Origin: Opitutia bacterium
Lineage (GTDB): Bacteria; Verrucomicrobiota; Verrucomicrobiia; Opitutales; UBA953
Direction of reading: 5' to 3'
Length of the DNA: 64,000 bases
NCBI GenBank assembly: GCA_947453335.1
Contig: CANGFP010000001.1
Location: 248,001-312,000, forward strand
The position numbers and the translations under genes were made by a program. Shown piece after piece: positions 27,901-39,250 of this stretch (positions within the stretch are counted from its first letter, which is position 1; each line of letters opens with the position of its first letter). A model generated the notes under the pieces. That model saw only the letters and a list, made by a program, of their open reading frames with translations, made no database searches and was not told the DNA's origin.

Positions 27901-28924
27901 CCGCGAACAGGTGGGCGGGCAGTGGCAGGGCGCCGCGCAGCGCATCGTAGCCGATTTCGTGTCCGGCTCCCAGCACGGCCGCTTCAGCCCGAAGGATGGT
28001 CATCTCTACGTGACCGGCATCGCCGGCTGGCAGACCTACACCACCGACGACGGTTGCCTGCAGCGCGTGCGCCACGTCGGCGGCGCGCCCGTGCTCGTCG
28101 GCCACGAAGTCCACGACAACGGCGTCCTTCTGCGCTTCAACGAGCCGCTCGATGGCGCCGTCGCGGGTCGCGCCGCCGGGCATTTCGCCCAGTGCTGGAA
28201 CTACCGCTACGCCGCGGCCTACGGCTCGCCCGAGTTCTCGCTCGCCCATCCCGGCGTCGTCGGCCACGACGTCTTGGCCGTGCGCGGCGCGCACGTGCTC
28301 GCCGACGGGAAGTCGCTCTTCGTGGAGATCCCGCAGCTGACCGTCGCGCACCAAGTGCACCTGAACCTGCGCCTCGTCGCGGACCGCACGACGGATGTCT
28401 TCCTCACCGCCCACGCCTTGGGCGAACCGTTCAAGGACTTCCCCGGTTATGCGGCGATCCCGAAGGTCGCCCATGCGCATGCCGCGCCTCCTCCGGCCGC
28501 GTCCACGCAGATGCGGCCGGTCCGCTGGGAGACCGAAACCTGCGGCAAGCCTCCGCAGGAAATCACCTTGGAGACCGCCACCGGCCTGCAGTTCGCCCAG
28601 AAGGAACTCCGCGTGAAGGCGGGGCAGGGCGTCGCCTTGACCGTCAGCAATCCCGACAGCATGCCGCATAACTGGGTGCTGACCAAGCCGCAGGCCTTGG
28701 AGGCCGTCGCATTGCTCTCGGCCAAGATGGCCTCGGAGCCCGACGCGTATTTCCGCCACTACGTCCCCGAGACGCCGGACATCCTGTGCCACACGCGTCT
28801 CATCGACGCCGGTAAGAAGACCATCGTCTTCTTCGACGCCCCGAAGGCCCCTGGCCGCTATCCTTACCTCTGCACCTTCCCTGGCCACGCCCAGATCATG
28901 CGCGGGGTGTTGATTGTGGAGTGA
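24950..28924 (+). CDS. large secreted multidomain protein: TIM-barrel-like N-terminus, LamG-like section, soluble dehydrogenase-like beta-propeller, C-terminal azurin-like cupredoxin
   Basis: FDAQKRGPEERAAMLERLGFRRFVYDYR...; KWHDYVASIGLTRVRAWIDGELV; DFFPDGTAAVCTMTGEVWLVRGL; C-terminal VSNPDSMPHNWVLTKP...YLCTFPGHAQIMRGVLIVE. Confidence 0.88.
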   Translation: MPTPMRLLCALLLACLTLPAADEPFGRDQLAAWCLVPFDAQKRGPEERAAMLERLGFRRFVYDYRAEHVKQWEEELVALRKHGIELMGWWFPTTLNDEAKSALALFRKHDVHPQLWVMGDGGPVAVKDAADQQARVAAEVARLRPICEAGAAQGCQVGLYNHGNWFGQPENLLAIVAALQAQGVKNVGIVYNLHHGHGVVERFDKFLPQLVPHLLCLNLNGMDADGEAKGQQIKPLGAGHLDLAILRQIRASGYRGPIGILNHTSADAEGRLQDNLAGLAWLVAQLDSPIAPPAPKYRTWSEPAPKKKRAAAEPVPSFAPEFGYALAGGYVTKGKPTFHAWPITVEVRARLDGKADYNVIVACNNKPELGHWELKTDRGTGAFGLYIPGRGGEFPTGRVTTDGKWHDYVASIGLTRVRAWIDGELVLDKPIAPEKPRPAASEEKLAFGRLVDGSIGCDGAVDDVRLSHGELEPEKTNHPMPRLKRDQDTLGNWNFDDQLSPSAAAAAPAPAAFQPSLPPLHPAETRLWTAFVNRDRIYDYYAKQAAAFRGQPAPLLPEYPGLDGGRYGHQGNQNDQVTWRDKRWEQADKGSVFSGVFRGEGLTIPKAVAVHEGDRSACFDPVTLTFPLEWKGGFVQLGEMRHGFNDGGRILGTVVRKQALGEPAKGAVYHGFYRHGTQTIFSYSQGGREVLATAWSGPQDAAQLAHLTKGGPAQWPQWLETKGSVGSGKPFATDTVAVPFRNPYGALMFLSGLDFFPDGTAAVCTMTGEVWLVRGLDDDLQHVRWKRFATGLHQPLGLRIVGNRLYVLGRDQVTRLHDLNGDDEADFYECVAHGYATSNGGHDYVIGLEADAKGRFYTSSGNQGMLRLTGLDGVEVLATGLRNPNGTGLSPDGRFFTSSLQEGNWTPASAIVQVEVGKDAGVHFGYGGPKDGAAPKAPLLYLPRGEDNSSAGQVFLSESAWPALRGSGNLVHLSFGAGAALIVSREQVGGQWQGAAQRIVADFVSGSQHGRFSPKDGHLYVTGIAGWQTYTTDDGCLQRVRHVGGAPVLVGHEVHDNGVLLRFNEPLDGAVAGRAAGHFAQCWNYRYAAAYGSPEFSLAHPGVVGHDVLAVRGAHVLADGKSLFVEIPQLTVAHQVHLNLRLVADRTTDVFLTAHALGEPFKDFPGYAAIPKVAHAHAAPPPAASTQMRPVRWETETCGKPPQEITLETATGLQFAQKELRVKAGQGVALTVSNPDSMPHNWVLTKPQALEAVALLSAKMASEPDAYFRHYVPETPDILCHTRLIDAGKKTIVFFDAPKAPGRYPYLCTFPGHAQIMRGVLIVE

Positions 28925-28935
28925 ATGTAAAACTA

Positions 28936-28980
28936 GGGTTGAGGGTTGAGGGTTGGGGGTTGTGGGTTGAGGGGTGCGGG
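28936..28980 (+). repeat. (GGGTTGA)n telomere-like array
   Basis: GGGTTGAGGGTTGAGGGTTGGGGGTTGTGGGTTGAGGGGTGCGGG. Confidence 0.92.
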
Positions 28981-29084
28981 AAGTGCGGCGGCAGCGCCGC
29001 CCCACTCCTCGACTCCGCCCTCGACGCTTCCCTCGACTCAGCACTCTGCTTGCTCTTCCTCGGCGGGCTGTACACAGTGCCCGC

Positions 29085-30050
29085 ATGCGATTCACCCCGA
29101 TTGCCAGTCTTCTCCTTGCCGCCGCCTTCGCCGAGGCGGCTCCTGCCGTGGCCCTCAAGCCCGTGGACGGCGCCGTCGAGGTGCAGTTCGACGGCAAGAC
29201 CGTGGCTGCTTACCTGACCGCCAACGACGTCTCCACCCCGACCCGCGCGAACGAGACCTATAAGCCTTATCTCCGGGTCGTCGACCCGACCAACGGCCAA
29301 GCCATCACCAAGGGCCCAGGCGGCACCTACACCCACCACCGTGGCATCTTCTTCGGCTGGATGCGCGTCGGCCTCGAGCAGCAGAGGCTCGACCTTTGGT
29401 CTATGGGTTCGGGTCGGCAGGTCCACACTGGTTTCAAGGAGCAGTCGGCCAAGGATGGCTCGGCCAAGCTCGTTTCGCTCATCAACTGGAACGACAAGAA
29501 GGGCCAGCTGATCATTTCGGAGGAGCGCACGATGGTCCTCAGCCAGCCGGAGGCCCCTGGTTTCCTGCGCGTCGACTTCCTCACCACCGTCAAGGCCGAG
29601 GCCGGTGACCTGCAGCTCGAGGCCGACCCTGAGCACGGCGGCGTGCATTACCGCGCCCCGCAGGAAGTGGACGCCAGCAAGACCGAATACTTCTTCCCCG
29701 TCGCGAAGCCCCTGCCGCACAAGGATGTCGACTACCCGTGGGTCGGCATGAACTACACCCTCGGCGAAAAGAGCTATGGCGTCGTCGAGATCGACCACCC
29801 GGCCAATCCCCGCGGCACCAAGTGGTCGGCTTACCGCGACTACGCGCGCTTCGGCGCCTACCCGCACGCCACGCTGAAGAAGGGCGAGACCCTGTCGCTC
29901 AAGTACCGCTTCCTCGTCTCCCAAGGGGCCGTCGTGTCGACGGACGTCATCCAGTCCGAGCAGGCCACCTTCACGGGCGCGAAGCCCGAAGCCGTCACCG
30001 TCACCAAGCTCAAGGCCGAGGTCACGGCGCCGCCGAAGGCTAAGAAGTAA
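29085..30050 (+). CDS. DUF6807 (PmoA-like) family secreted protein
   Basis: TKGPGGTYTHHRGIFFGWMRVG; start MRFTPIASLLLAAAFAEAA. Confidence 0.82.
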   Translation: MRFTPIASLLLAAAFAEAAPAVALKPVDGAVEVQFDGKTVAAYLTANDVSTPTRANETYKPYLRVVDPTNGQAITKGPGGTYTHHRGIFFGWMRVGLEQQRLDLWSMGSGRQVHTGFKEQSAKDGSAKLVSLINWNDKKGQLIISEERTMVLSQPEAPGFLRVDFLTTVKAEAGDLQLEADPEHGGVHYRAPQEVDASKTEYFFPVAKPLPHKDVDYPWVGMNYTLGEKSYGVVEIDHPANPRGTKWSAYRDYARFGAYPHATLKKGETLSLKYRFLVSQGAVVSTDVIQSEQATFTGAKPEAVTVTKLKAEVTAPPKAKK

Positions 30051-30052
30051 GC

Positions 30053-30331
30053 GGTAGGGACAGCACCACGTGCTGTCCTAGCCTTTCGTAAGGTAGGGAC
30101 GCGACTGCGTCGCGTCCGTTGACCATTGTTTTAAGGTAGGGGCACGATTCATCGTGCCCTCAGAGAGAAGGAGGGCGCGGCGAAGCCACGCCCCTACCCG
30201 ATGCAGGACGGTCGTGACGCCGTCCCGACCCTACCCAAGGAGGAAGGACAGCACGTGGTGCTGTCCCTGCCCGCCGCGCTGACCGCAACCCTCACCCCAC
30301 GACCCGCAACCCTCGCGAGCTTCGCTCGCGC
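30053..30331. repeat. cluster of seven hairpins, most with 9-bp arms, 2-3 nt loops and a GGTAG flank
   Basis: e.g. GGACAGCAC-CAC-GTGCTGTCC (30058-30078), GGACGCGAC-TGC-GTCGCGTCC (30097-30117), GGGCACGAT-TC-ATCGTGCCC (30140-30159), GGTCGTGAC-GCC-GTCCCGACC (30210-30230), GGACAGCAC-GTG-GTGCTGTCC (30246-30266). Confidence 0.92.
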
Positions 30332-30658
30332 CTACTCCGCGAAGCCGTAGTCCTGGAGCATGCGGGCGACGGCTTGCGGGAGCGGCGGGCGCAGGTTGGT
30401 CGCGACGTTCCGGTAACCTTCGTGCGTGCAGGTGAGGTAGCCGAGCTTGCGTTGGGCGTCGGCGGTCCGACCGTGGGCTTCGAGCCAGCGTTGCAGCACG
30501 GCGGCGGCGCGCGCCCATTCGGGCCAATCTTGCTCGGCTTGGTCGGCGGTCTCCACGAGCAGGCAAAGCGCGCAGCCCTCGCCCAGGAAGCGTTCCACCG
30601 CGTCCGCGTCGTCCGCGCCAACGATGGACACGAGCTTCTCGCGTTCGCGCGCGTCCAT
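30332..30658 (-). CDS. hypothetical protein, likely cotranscribed with metH
   Basis: 108 aa MDAREREKLVSIVGADDADAVERFLGEGCALCLLVET..., begins 2 bp after the metH stop. Confidence 0.65.
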   Translation of the reverse strand: MDAREREKLVSIVGADDADAVERFLGEGCALCLLVETADQAEQDWPEWARAAAVLQRWLEAHGRTADAQRKLGYLTCTHEGYRNVATNLRPPLPQAVARMLQDYGFAE

Positions 30659-30660
30659 CT

Positions 30661-34353
<3,693 letters not shown>

Positions 34354-34413
34354 CGACCTTACCGTGCGGTTCCCCGGCCTCGGGTCAAGGCACGGTCGGG
34401 TCATCGGGCCCGT

Positions 34414-35082
34414 TCAGGCGCCCGGGAGGTCGGGCTTCTTGCAGCGCGGCAGGTCCTGGGCGCGGTACAGGACGATCCGCTTGCCCTCGAACTTCTCGTC
34501 GTTCCAGAGCAGGGGGCGGAGTTCGTAGCTGAAATGGGGGGCGATGCCGGCCTTGGCCTTCTCCTCGGCGGGGTCGCCGCCCTGCCAGTAGAGGATGCCG
34601 TTCGGCAGGGAGTGCTTCAGGCCGTGGCGGATGAGCTGCTTGGTCTGGTGGACGAAGAGGCGGAGGTCGGCCACGGCGCGTCCGGTGATGAAGTCGTGCT
34701 CGTGCGTGAGCAGTTCGGCGCGGGCGTTGAGCACCTGGACGTTCTTGAGCTGCAGGCGCTTCACGATGTCCTCGACGACCATGACCTTCTTGCCGACGGA
34801 GTCGACGAGCGTGAAGTCGGCCTTCGGGTAGAGCACGGCGAGGATGAGGCCGGGGAAGCCGCCGCCCGTGCCGACGTCGATGACGCGCGCGCCGACCATG
34901 AGCTTGAGGAACTTCACCGCGGCGATGCACGGCGCGTAGTGGTGGCGTTCGAGGTGCTCGATGTCCTTGCGCGAGACGAGGTTGATCTTCTCGTTCCATT
35001 CGCGGTGCAGGGCCGCCATCTCGATGAGCTTCGCCCACTGGGCTTCTTCGACTTCGGGGAAGAGGGGGATGAGGTCCTGCAT
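34414..35082 (-). CDS. rsmG: 16S rRNA (guanine(527)-N(7))-methyltransferase
   Basis: WNEKINLVSRKDIEHLERHHYAPCI; RVIDVGTGGGFPGLILAV; VSGRAVADL-like TGRAVADLRLFV. Confidence 0.95.
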   Translation of the reverse strand: MQDLIPLFPEVEEAQWAKLIEMAALHREWNEKINLVSRKDIEHLERHHYAPCIAAVKFLKLMVGARVIDVGTGGGFPGLILAVLYPKADFTLVDSVGKKVMVVEDIVKRLQLKNVQVLNARAELLTHEHDFITGRAVADLRLFVHQTKQLIRHGLKHSLPNGILYWQGGDPAEEKAKAGIAPHFSYELRPLLWNDEKFEGKRIVLYRAQDLPRCKKPDLPGA

Positions 35083-35126
35083 GGAAGGCCGTGAGCGTGG
35101 GCGGGACGACCGCCGGTGCAAGCGAC

Positions 35127-35780
35127 TTAAGCGGCGGCGGGGCGCAAGGCCTCGCGCAGGCGGCCGATCTCCTCCAGCCGGGCCTGGACGGCGTCCCGGT
35201 CGGCGGCGCGGACGGCCAGGTGGATGCGGGCGTTCTGGCGGAGGTATTCCTTGGTCAGGTGCGCGAGGGCCTTCTCGAGCTCCCATTCGGGCTTCACGCC
35301 CAGCTCGGCGGCGAGGGCCAGCAGCGGCGGCTCCCAGCCGGCCATGCGGTCCCCGGCGACCTTGGGCGAGCGCTTGCGGCCCTTGGGCTCCGGCCCGGCG
35401 CGGCGCAGGTGGCGCAGGTATTGCGCGAACTGCTTCAGGTGCATGCGCCGGGCGGCGGCGTCGAGCGTCACCGGCGTGCGGCAGGCCGCCGCGACGGCCG
35501 CGGCGAACTCGGCGGGGTCGACCTTGGCCAGCAGGACCTCGAGCGGCGCGTCGAGCGGCACGCGGCGCGGGGGCGTGCCGGTCATCTTGCCGACGATCCA
35601 GGCGAGCCGTTCGACGTCGGTCGAGCCGCCGGGCGCGGCGGGCACCTGGGCGGCGCGGGCGGCCTTGCGGCGGCGCGGAGCGGGCCGGCGGGTGGCGGGC
35701 CGGCGGAAATAGAGCCAGCCCATCGCCGCGACGATGCCGAGCACGCCCATGGCGGCGAAAGTGGCGAACGCGTTGGGCAT
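35127..35780 (-). CDS. hypothetical single-TM protein paired with Hsp70-like gene
   Basis: N-terminal TM ATFAAMGVLGIVAAMGWLYF; 1-bp gap to the upstream Hsp70 gene. Confidence 0.75.
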   Translation of the reverse strand: MPNAFATFAAMGVLGIVAAMGWLYFRRPATRRPAPRRRKAARAAQVPAAPGGSTDVERLAWIVGKMTGTPPRRVPLDAPLEVLLAKVDPAEFAAAVAAACRTPVTLDAAARRMHLKQFAQYLRHLRRAGPEPKGRKRSPKVAGDRMAGWEPPLLALAAELGVKPEWELEKALAHLTKEYLRQNARIHLAVRAADRDAVQARLEEIGRLREALRPAAA

Positions 35781-35781
35781 C

Positions 35782-37278
35782 TCAGCCGAGCGTCACCTGG
35801 GCGACGTTGAGCGAACCCCGGCCGGCGCCTTCGTCGCGCAGCTCGATGACGAGCGGCTGGCCGGTGCCGAGGTCGCGGAACTCCGCGCGCATGATCCCGT
35901 TGAGGTCGTAGGCGAACGTGACCTCGATGGCCTGGTCGGCCGGCCGTCCCGGCGGCAGGGGCATCTCGACCTCGGCGATGCGGAGCACCATGAGCGGGTC
36001 GTTCTCGGGGATGGCCGACTGCGTGACCTCGCAGGTCAGGACGCGCTGGTCGGCCTCCACGGTGTAGTAGGTGCGCGTGCGGGACACCGGCAGCTTCTCG
36101 CCCTTCGAGATGATCACGCTGTTCTCGAGCACGCCGTCCTCGTCCATCGACAGCGTGCCGTAGTAGTGCGGGGCGATGTCCTGGAAGCCGATCTCGGCCG
36201 CGCGGCGGCGCTGGGCGGGCGAGAGCTTCGCGGGGTCGGCCTTGTGGGCGGCGTACAGCGCGGCGCCGAGCGCGACGGCCGTGTCGGGGTCGCGCAGCTG
36301 AGGCTCCTGCCCGAAGACGCGGCGCACCGCCGCCTGCACGCCTGGGACGCGGCAGGTGCCGCCCGCGAGGAAGACCCCGGCGAGCTCGCGGCGGTCGACG
36401 CCGGCGCGCAGCAGCACGCCTTCGCAGGCCATCTCGGCCTGGGCGACGAGACCGGCGATGGCCGCCTCGAACTCCGCGCGCGTCACCTCGACGTGCACGC
36501 GGCCGTGCTTGGCGGAGCGCAGCGGCAGCCGGACGGCTTGGCGCGCCGACAGCCGATGCTTGAGGTCCTCGGCGTCGGCCTTCGAGAACTCGCAGTCGCC
36601 GGGGCGGAGCTCGTCGCCGGTCGCCGCCCGGAACTTCGCCGCCACGAGCGCGGCGAGCTTGGCGTCGAAGTCCTTTCCCCCCAGCCGCTGCACGCCTTCG
36701 GTGAAGACGACCTGGATGGACATCCCCTTGGCCCGCACCAGCGAGACGTCGAACGTCCCGCCGCCGAAGTCGAAGACCGCGTAGAGCCCGTCGAGCGGCT
36801 GCTTCCGGCCGCGCGCGTAGGCGAGGGCCGCCGCGGTCGGCTCGTTGATCATGTGCACCTGCGCGAAGCCCGCGCGACGGGCGGCCTCGAGCGTGGCCTC
36901 GCGGGCGGCGTTGGTGAAGTTCGCCGGGATGGTGATGACCGCGAGGTCGACCGGGCCATGGGCGGCCTCGGCGTGCTCGCGGACCTTGCGCAGGAGCAGC
37001 GCGGAGAGGTCGAGCGGCGTGACGCGGCGGCCGAACGCCGGGTGCGACACGCCGGTGCCCAGGTCGCGCTTGAACTCGAGGAACGCGTGCTCGGCGTCCT
37101 CGGCCATCGCGCGGGCCTCGCGGCCGACGACGACGTGCGTGGCGGTCTCGAAGCAGACCGCGGACGGGGTGATCGGCTCGCCTTCCCAATCGCGGACGAT
37201 CTCCGGGGCGCCGGCGTCGTCGACGCGCGCGACGATGGTCGTCGTGGTGCCGAGGTCGATGCCGAGGAGGTGGGCCAT
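35782..37278 (-). CDS. Hsp70 family protein (DnaK-like, short)
   Basis: LLGIDLGTTTTIVARVDD; INEPTAAALAYARGRKQPLDGLYAVFDFGGGTFDVSLV; VFLAGGTCRVPGVQ. Confidence 0.93.
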   Translation of the reverse strand: MAHLLGIDLGTTTTIVARVDDAGAPEIVRDWEGEPITPSAVCFETATHVVVGREARAMAEDAEHAFLEFKRDLGTGVSHPAFGRRVTPLDLSALLLRKVREHAEAAHGPVDLAVITIPANFTNAAREATLEAARRAGFAQVHMINEPTAAALAYARGRKQPLDGLYAVFDFGGGTFDVSLVRAKGMSIQVVFTEGVQRLGGKDFDAKLAALVAAKFRAATGDELRPGDCEFSKADAEDLKHRLSARQAVRLPLRSAKHGRVHVEVTRAEFEAAIAGLVAQAEMACEGVLLRAGVDRRELAGVFLAGGTCRVPGVQAAVRRVFGQEPQLRDPDTAVALGAALYAAHKADPAKLSPAQRRRAAEIGFQDIAPHYYGTLSMDEDGVLENSVIISKGEKLPVSRTRTYYTVEADQRVLTCEVTQSAIPENDPLMVLRIAEVEMPLPPGRPADQAIEVTFAYDLNGIMRAEFRDLGTGQPLVIELRDEGAGRGSLNVAQVTLG

Positions 37279-37370
37279 TCCGTATGGATGATATGAAACC
37301 AAAGGGCAGGGCGGGGGAAGGCGAAATCCTTTGCGCTTTCCAGCGTCCGGCCGCCGCCTAGAACAGGACC

Positions 37371-38060
37371 ATGCGCCCCTTGCTTGCCCTGCTGTGCCTC
37401 GCCGTCGGCCTCGCCGCCGCGGAACCCGCCCCGCTGGCCCCCGTCGTCCAGGCCCTCGAGCTCAAGTGGCCGAAGAACCATACCGTGCACCTCGTCTGCC
37501 ACGGCCATAGCGTGCCCGCCGGCTACTTCGCCACGCCGGTCGTGCGCGCGAACGAGGCCTACCCCGCCGGACTCCAGAACGGCCTGCGCGAGCGCTTCCC
37601 GCACGCCGTCCTCAACGTCGTCGTCACCGCCATCGGCGGCGAGGCCTCCGACCGCGGCGCCGCGCGCTTCGAGCGGGACGTCCTGGCCCTCCGGCCGGCC
37701 GTCGTGACGATCGACTACTCCCTGAACGACCGTCGGTTGGGCCTCGAGAAGGCCAAGGCGAACTGGACCTCGATGATCGTCGCCGCCAAGGCCGCGGGGA
37801 TCAAAGTCATCCTGCTGACCCCGACGCCGGACCAGTCGGCCAAGCTCGACGACCCGCAGGACCCGCTGAACCAGCATGCCGAGCAGGTGCGGGCCTTGGC
37901 CAAGGAGCACGACGTCCTGCTGGTCGACAGCCTGGCCCTGTTCAAGGCCAAGGTCGCGGCCGGCACGCCGTTGAAGGACCTCATGTCTCAGGTCAACCAC
38001 CCCAACGCCGCCGGCCATGCCTTGGTCACCGCGGCGCTCCTGGACCTCTTCCGGAAGTAA
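37371..38060 (+). CDS. SGNH/GDSL hydrolase, secreted
   Basis: VHLVCHGHSVPAGYF, VVTIDYSLNDRR, VNHPNAAGHALV. Confidence 0.88.
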   Translation: MRPLLALLCLAVGLAAAEPAPLAPVVQALELKWPKNHTVHLVCHGHSVPAGYFATPVVRANEAYPAGLQNGLRERFPHAVLNVVVTAIGGEASDRGAARFERDVLALRPAVVTIDYSLNDRRLGLEKAKANWTSMIVAAKAAGIKVILLTPTPDQSAKLDDPQDPLNQHAEQVRALAKEHDVLLVDSLALFKAKVAAGTPLKDLMSQVNHPNAAGHALVTAALLDLFRK

Positions 38061-38105
38061 TTTGCTGTTTCCTTCCGTCGGACCTTCGCCAAACCTCCCC
38101 TCCCT

Positions 38106-38405
38106 ATGTTCCACCACGTCGTCTTCTTCTACCTGAAAAAGGACCTCACCGCCGCCCAGCGCTCCGAGTTCGAGGCCAAGCTCCGCGGCCTCCTCGCCAT
38201 CAAGTCGATCCACAGCGGCTACGTCGGCGTCCCCAGCAAGCACGCCGTCCGCCCGATCATCGACACCTCGTACGACTTCGCCGAGTTCTTCGTCTTCAAG
38301 AACCACGCCGACCACGACGCCTACCAGGTCGACCCCATCCACCAGGCCTTCATCGCCGACTGCAAGGCCTACTGGGACTCCGTCAAGATCTACGACTTCG
38401 AGTAA
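38106..38405 (+). CDS. Dabb (stress-responsive A/B barrel) family protein
   Basis: MFHHVVFFYLKKDLTAAQRSEFEAKLRGLLAI; HADHDAYQVDPIHQAFI. Confidence 0.92.
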   Translation: MFHHVVFFYLKKDLTAAQRSEFEAKLRGLLAIKSIHSGYVGVPSKHAVRPIIDTSYDFAEFFVFKNHADHDAYQVDPIHQAFIADCKAYWDSVKIYDFE

Positions 38406-38430
38406 GCCGCCACGCTTGCCCGGAAAGACG

Positions 38431-38456
38431 AAGGCCGCCCGATGGGCGGCCTTTTT
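38431..38456 (+). terminator. rho-independent terminator
   Basis: AAGGCCGCCC-GAT-GGGCGGCCTTTTT, 26 bp after the Dabb stop. Confidence 0.85.
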
Positions 38457-38468
38457 CGTGCCTCGATC

Positions 38469-39245
38469 TCAGCGGCCGGTCTCGCGGTAGAGCTCGCCGA
38501 GCTTGGTCGGCTTCTTGGCGTCTCCCTTGCCCTCGAAGAGCGCTCCGGGCTCGGCGTAGAAGCCGTTCATGTAGGCGAAGCGTTCGACGTGGCGATGGTG
38601 CTCGAGCATGCGGAAGGCTTCGCGGGCGAACTTGTCGCGGTCGCCGTCGGTGAACTTGGCGTTGAACTCGGTGACCCAGAGGGGGCGGTTGTAGCGCTTG
38701 TGCAGCCCGTCCAGCCACTCGGAGAACTTGTCGACGTCCGCGCTGCGGTACCAATGGACGGCGATGAAGTCGACGCGGAGCTTCCGCTTCTCCACGCCCT
38801 CCATGAACTTCTCCAGCCAAGCCATGCCTTCCTTGTCCGACGACGGGGCGGGGCTGCCGAGGCGCAGGCCCGTGGCCATCAGGCGCGGCCAGAGGTCGAG
38901 CGCTTCCTCGACCGTCGTGTCGCCCTGCTTCTCGCGTTCGGGTTCGTTGAAGCCGAGGAGGACCTTGGCGCCGCTCTTCTTGACCTGCGTGAACACCTTC
39001 TCGGTCGCACCCTTCTTGCCCTTGATCATCGGCACGAACTCGACCCCGTCCTTCGACTCCCCGTGCGGGCTCCAGTTGTAGAACCAGCCGCAGTTCATCT
39101 CCTTCGCCGTGTCGGGGTGTCCGCCCGCCCAGCCTTTCTTGCTGGGTTCCTTTTCCTTGGCGGGGGCGGCCGGCTCCGCGGCCGAGACGGTGAAGGAAGC
39201 CGCGACGGACAAGGCTGAAACCAGAAGCAAACGAAGGAAACTCAT
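38469..39245 (-). CDS. glycoside hydrolase, Asl1-like (GH128-type)
   Basis: CGWFYNWSPHGESKDGVEFVPMIKG; KVLLGFNEPERE; DFIAVHWYR; PLWVTEFNAKF. Confidence 0.88.
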   Translation of the reverse strand: MSFLRLLLVSALSVAASFTVSAAEPAAPAKEKEPSKKGWAGGHPDTAKEMNCGWFYNWSPHGESKDGVEFVPMIKGKKGATEKVFTQVKKSGAKVLLGFNEPEREKQGDTTVEEALDLWPRLMATGLRLGSPAPSSDKEGMAWLEKFMEGVEKRKLRVDFIAVHWYRSADVDKFSEWLDGLHKRYNRPLWVTEFNAKFTDGDRDKFAREAFRMLEHHRHVERFAYMNGFYAEPGALFEGKGDAKKPTKLGELYRETGR

Positions 39246-39250
39246 CGGAG

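Noticed and set aside
28936-28980. Real telomere or replicon end
   Set aside because: Internal to continuous coding sequence on both sides and only a few imperfect units.
24911-29197. 1428-aa minus-strand ORF, same length as the plus-strand ORF over it
   Set aside because: Antisense shadow of a high-GC coding gene; translation has no recognisable domain and is Arg/Glu/Val/Gly/Leu biased, while the plus strand has clear families.
30053-30331. CRISPR array
   Set aside because: Hairpins are not identical direct repeats, spacing is irregular and no cas genes are present.
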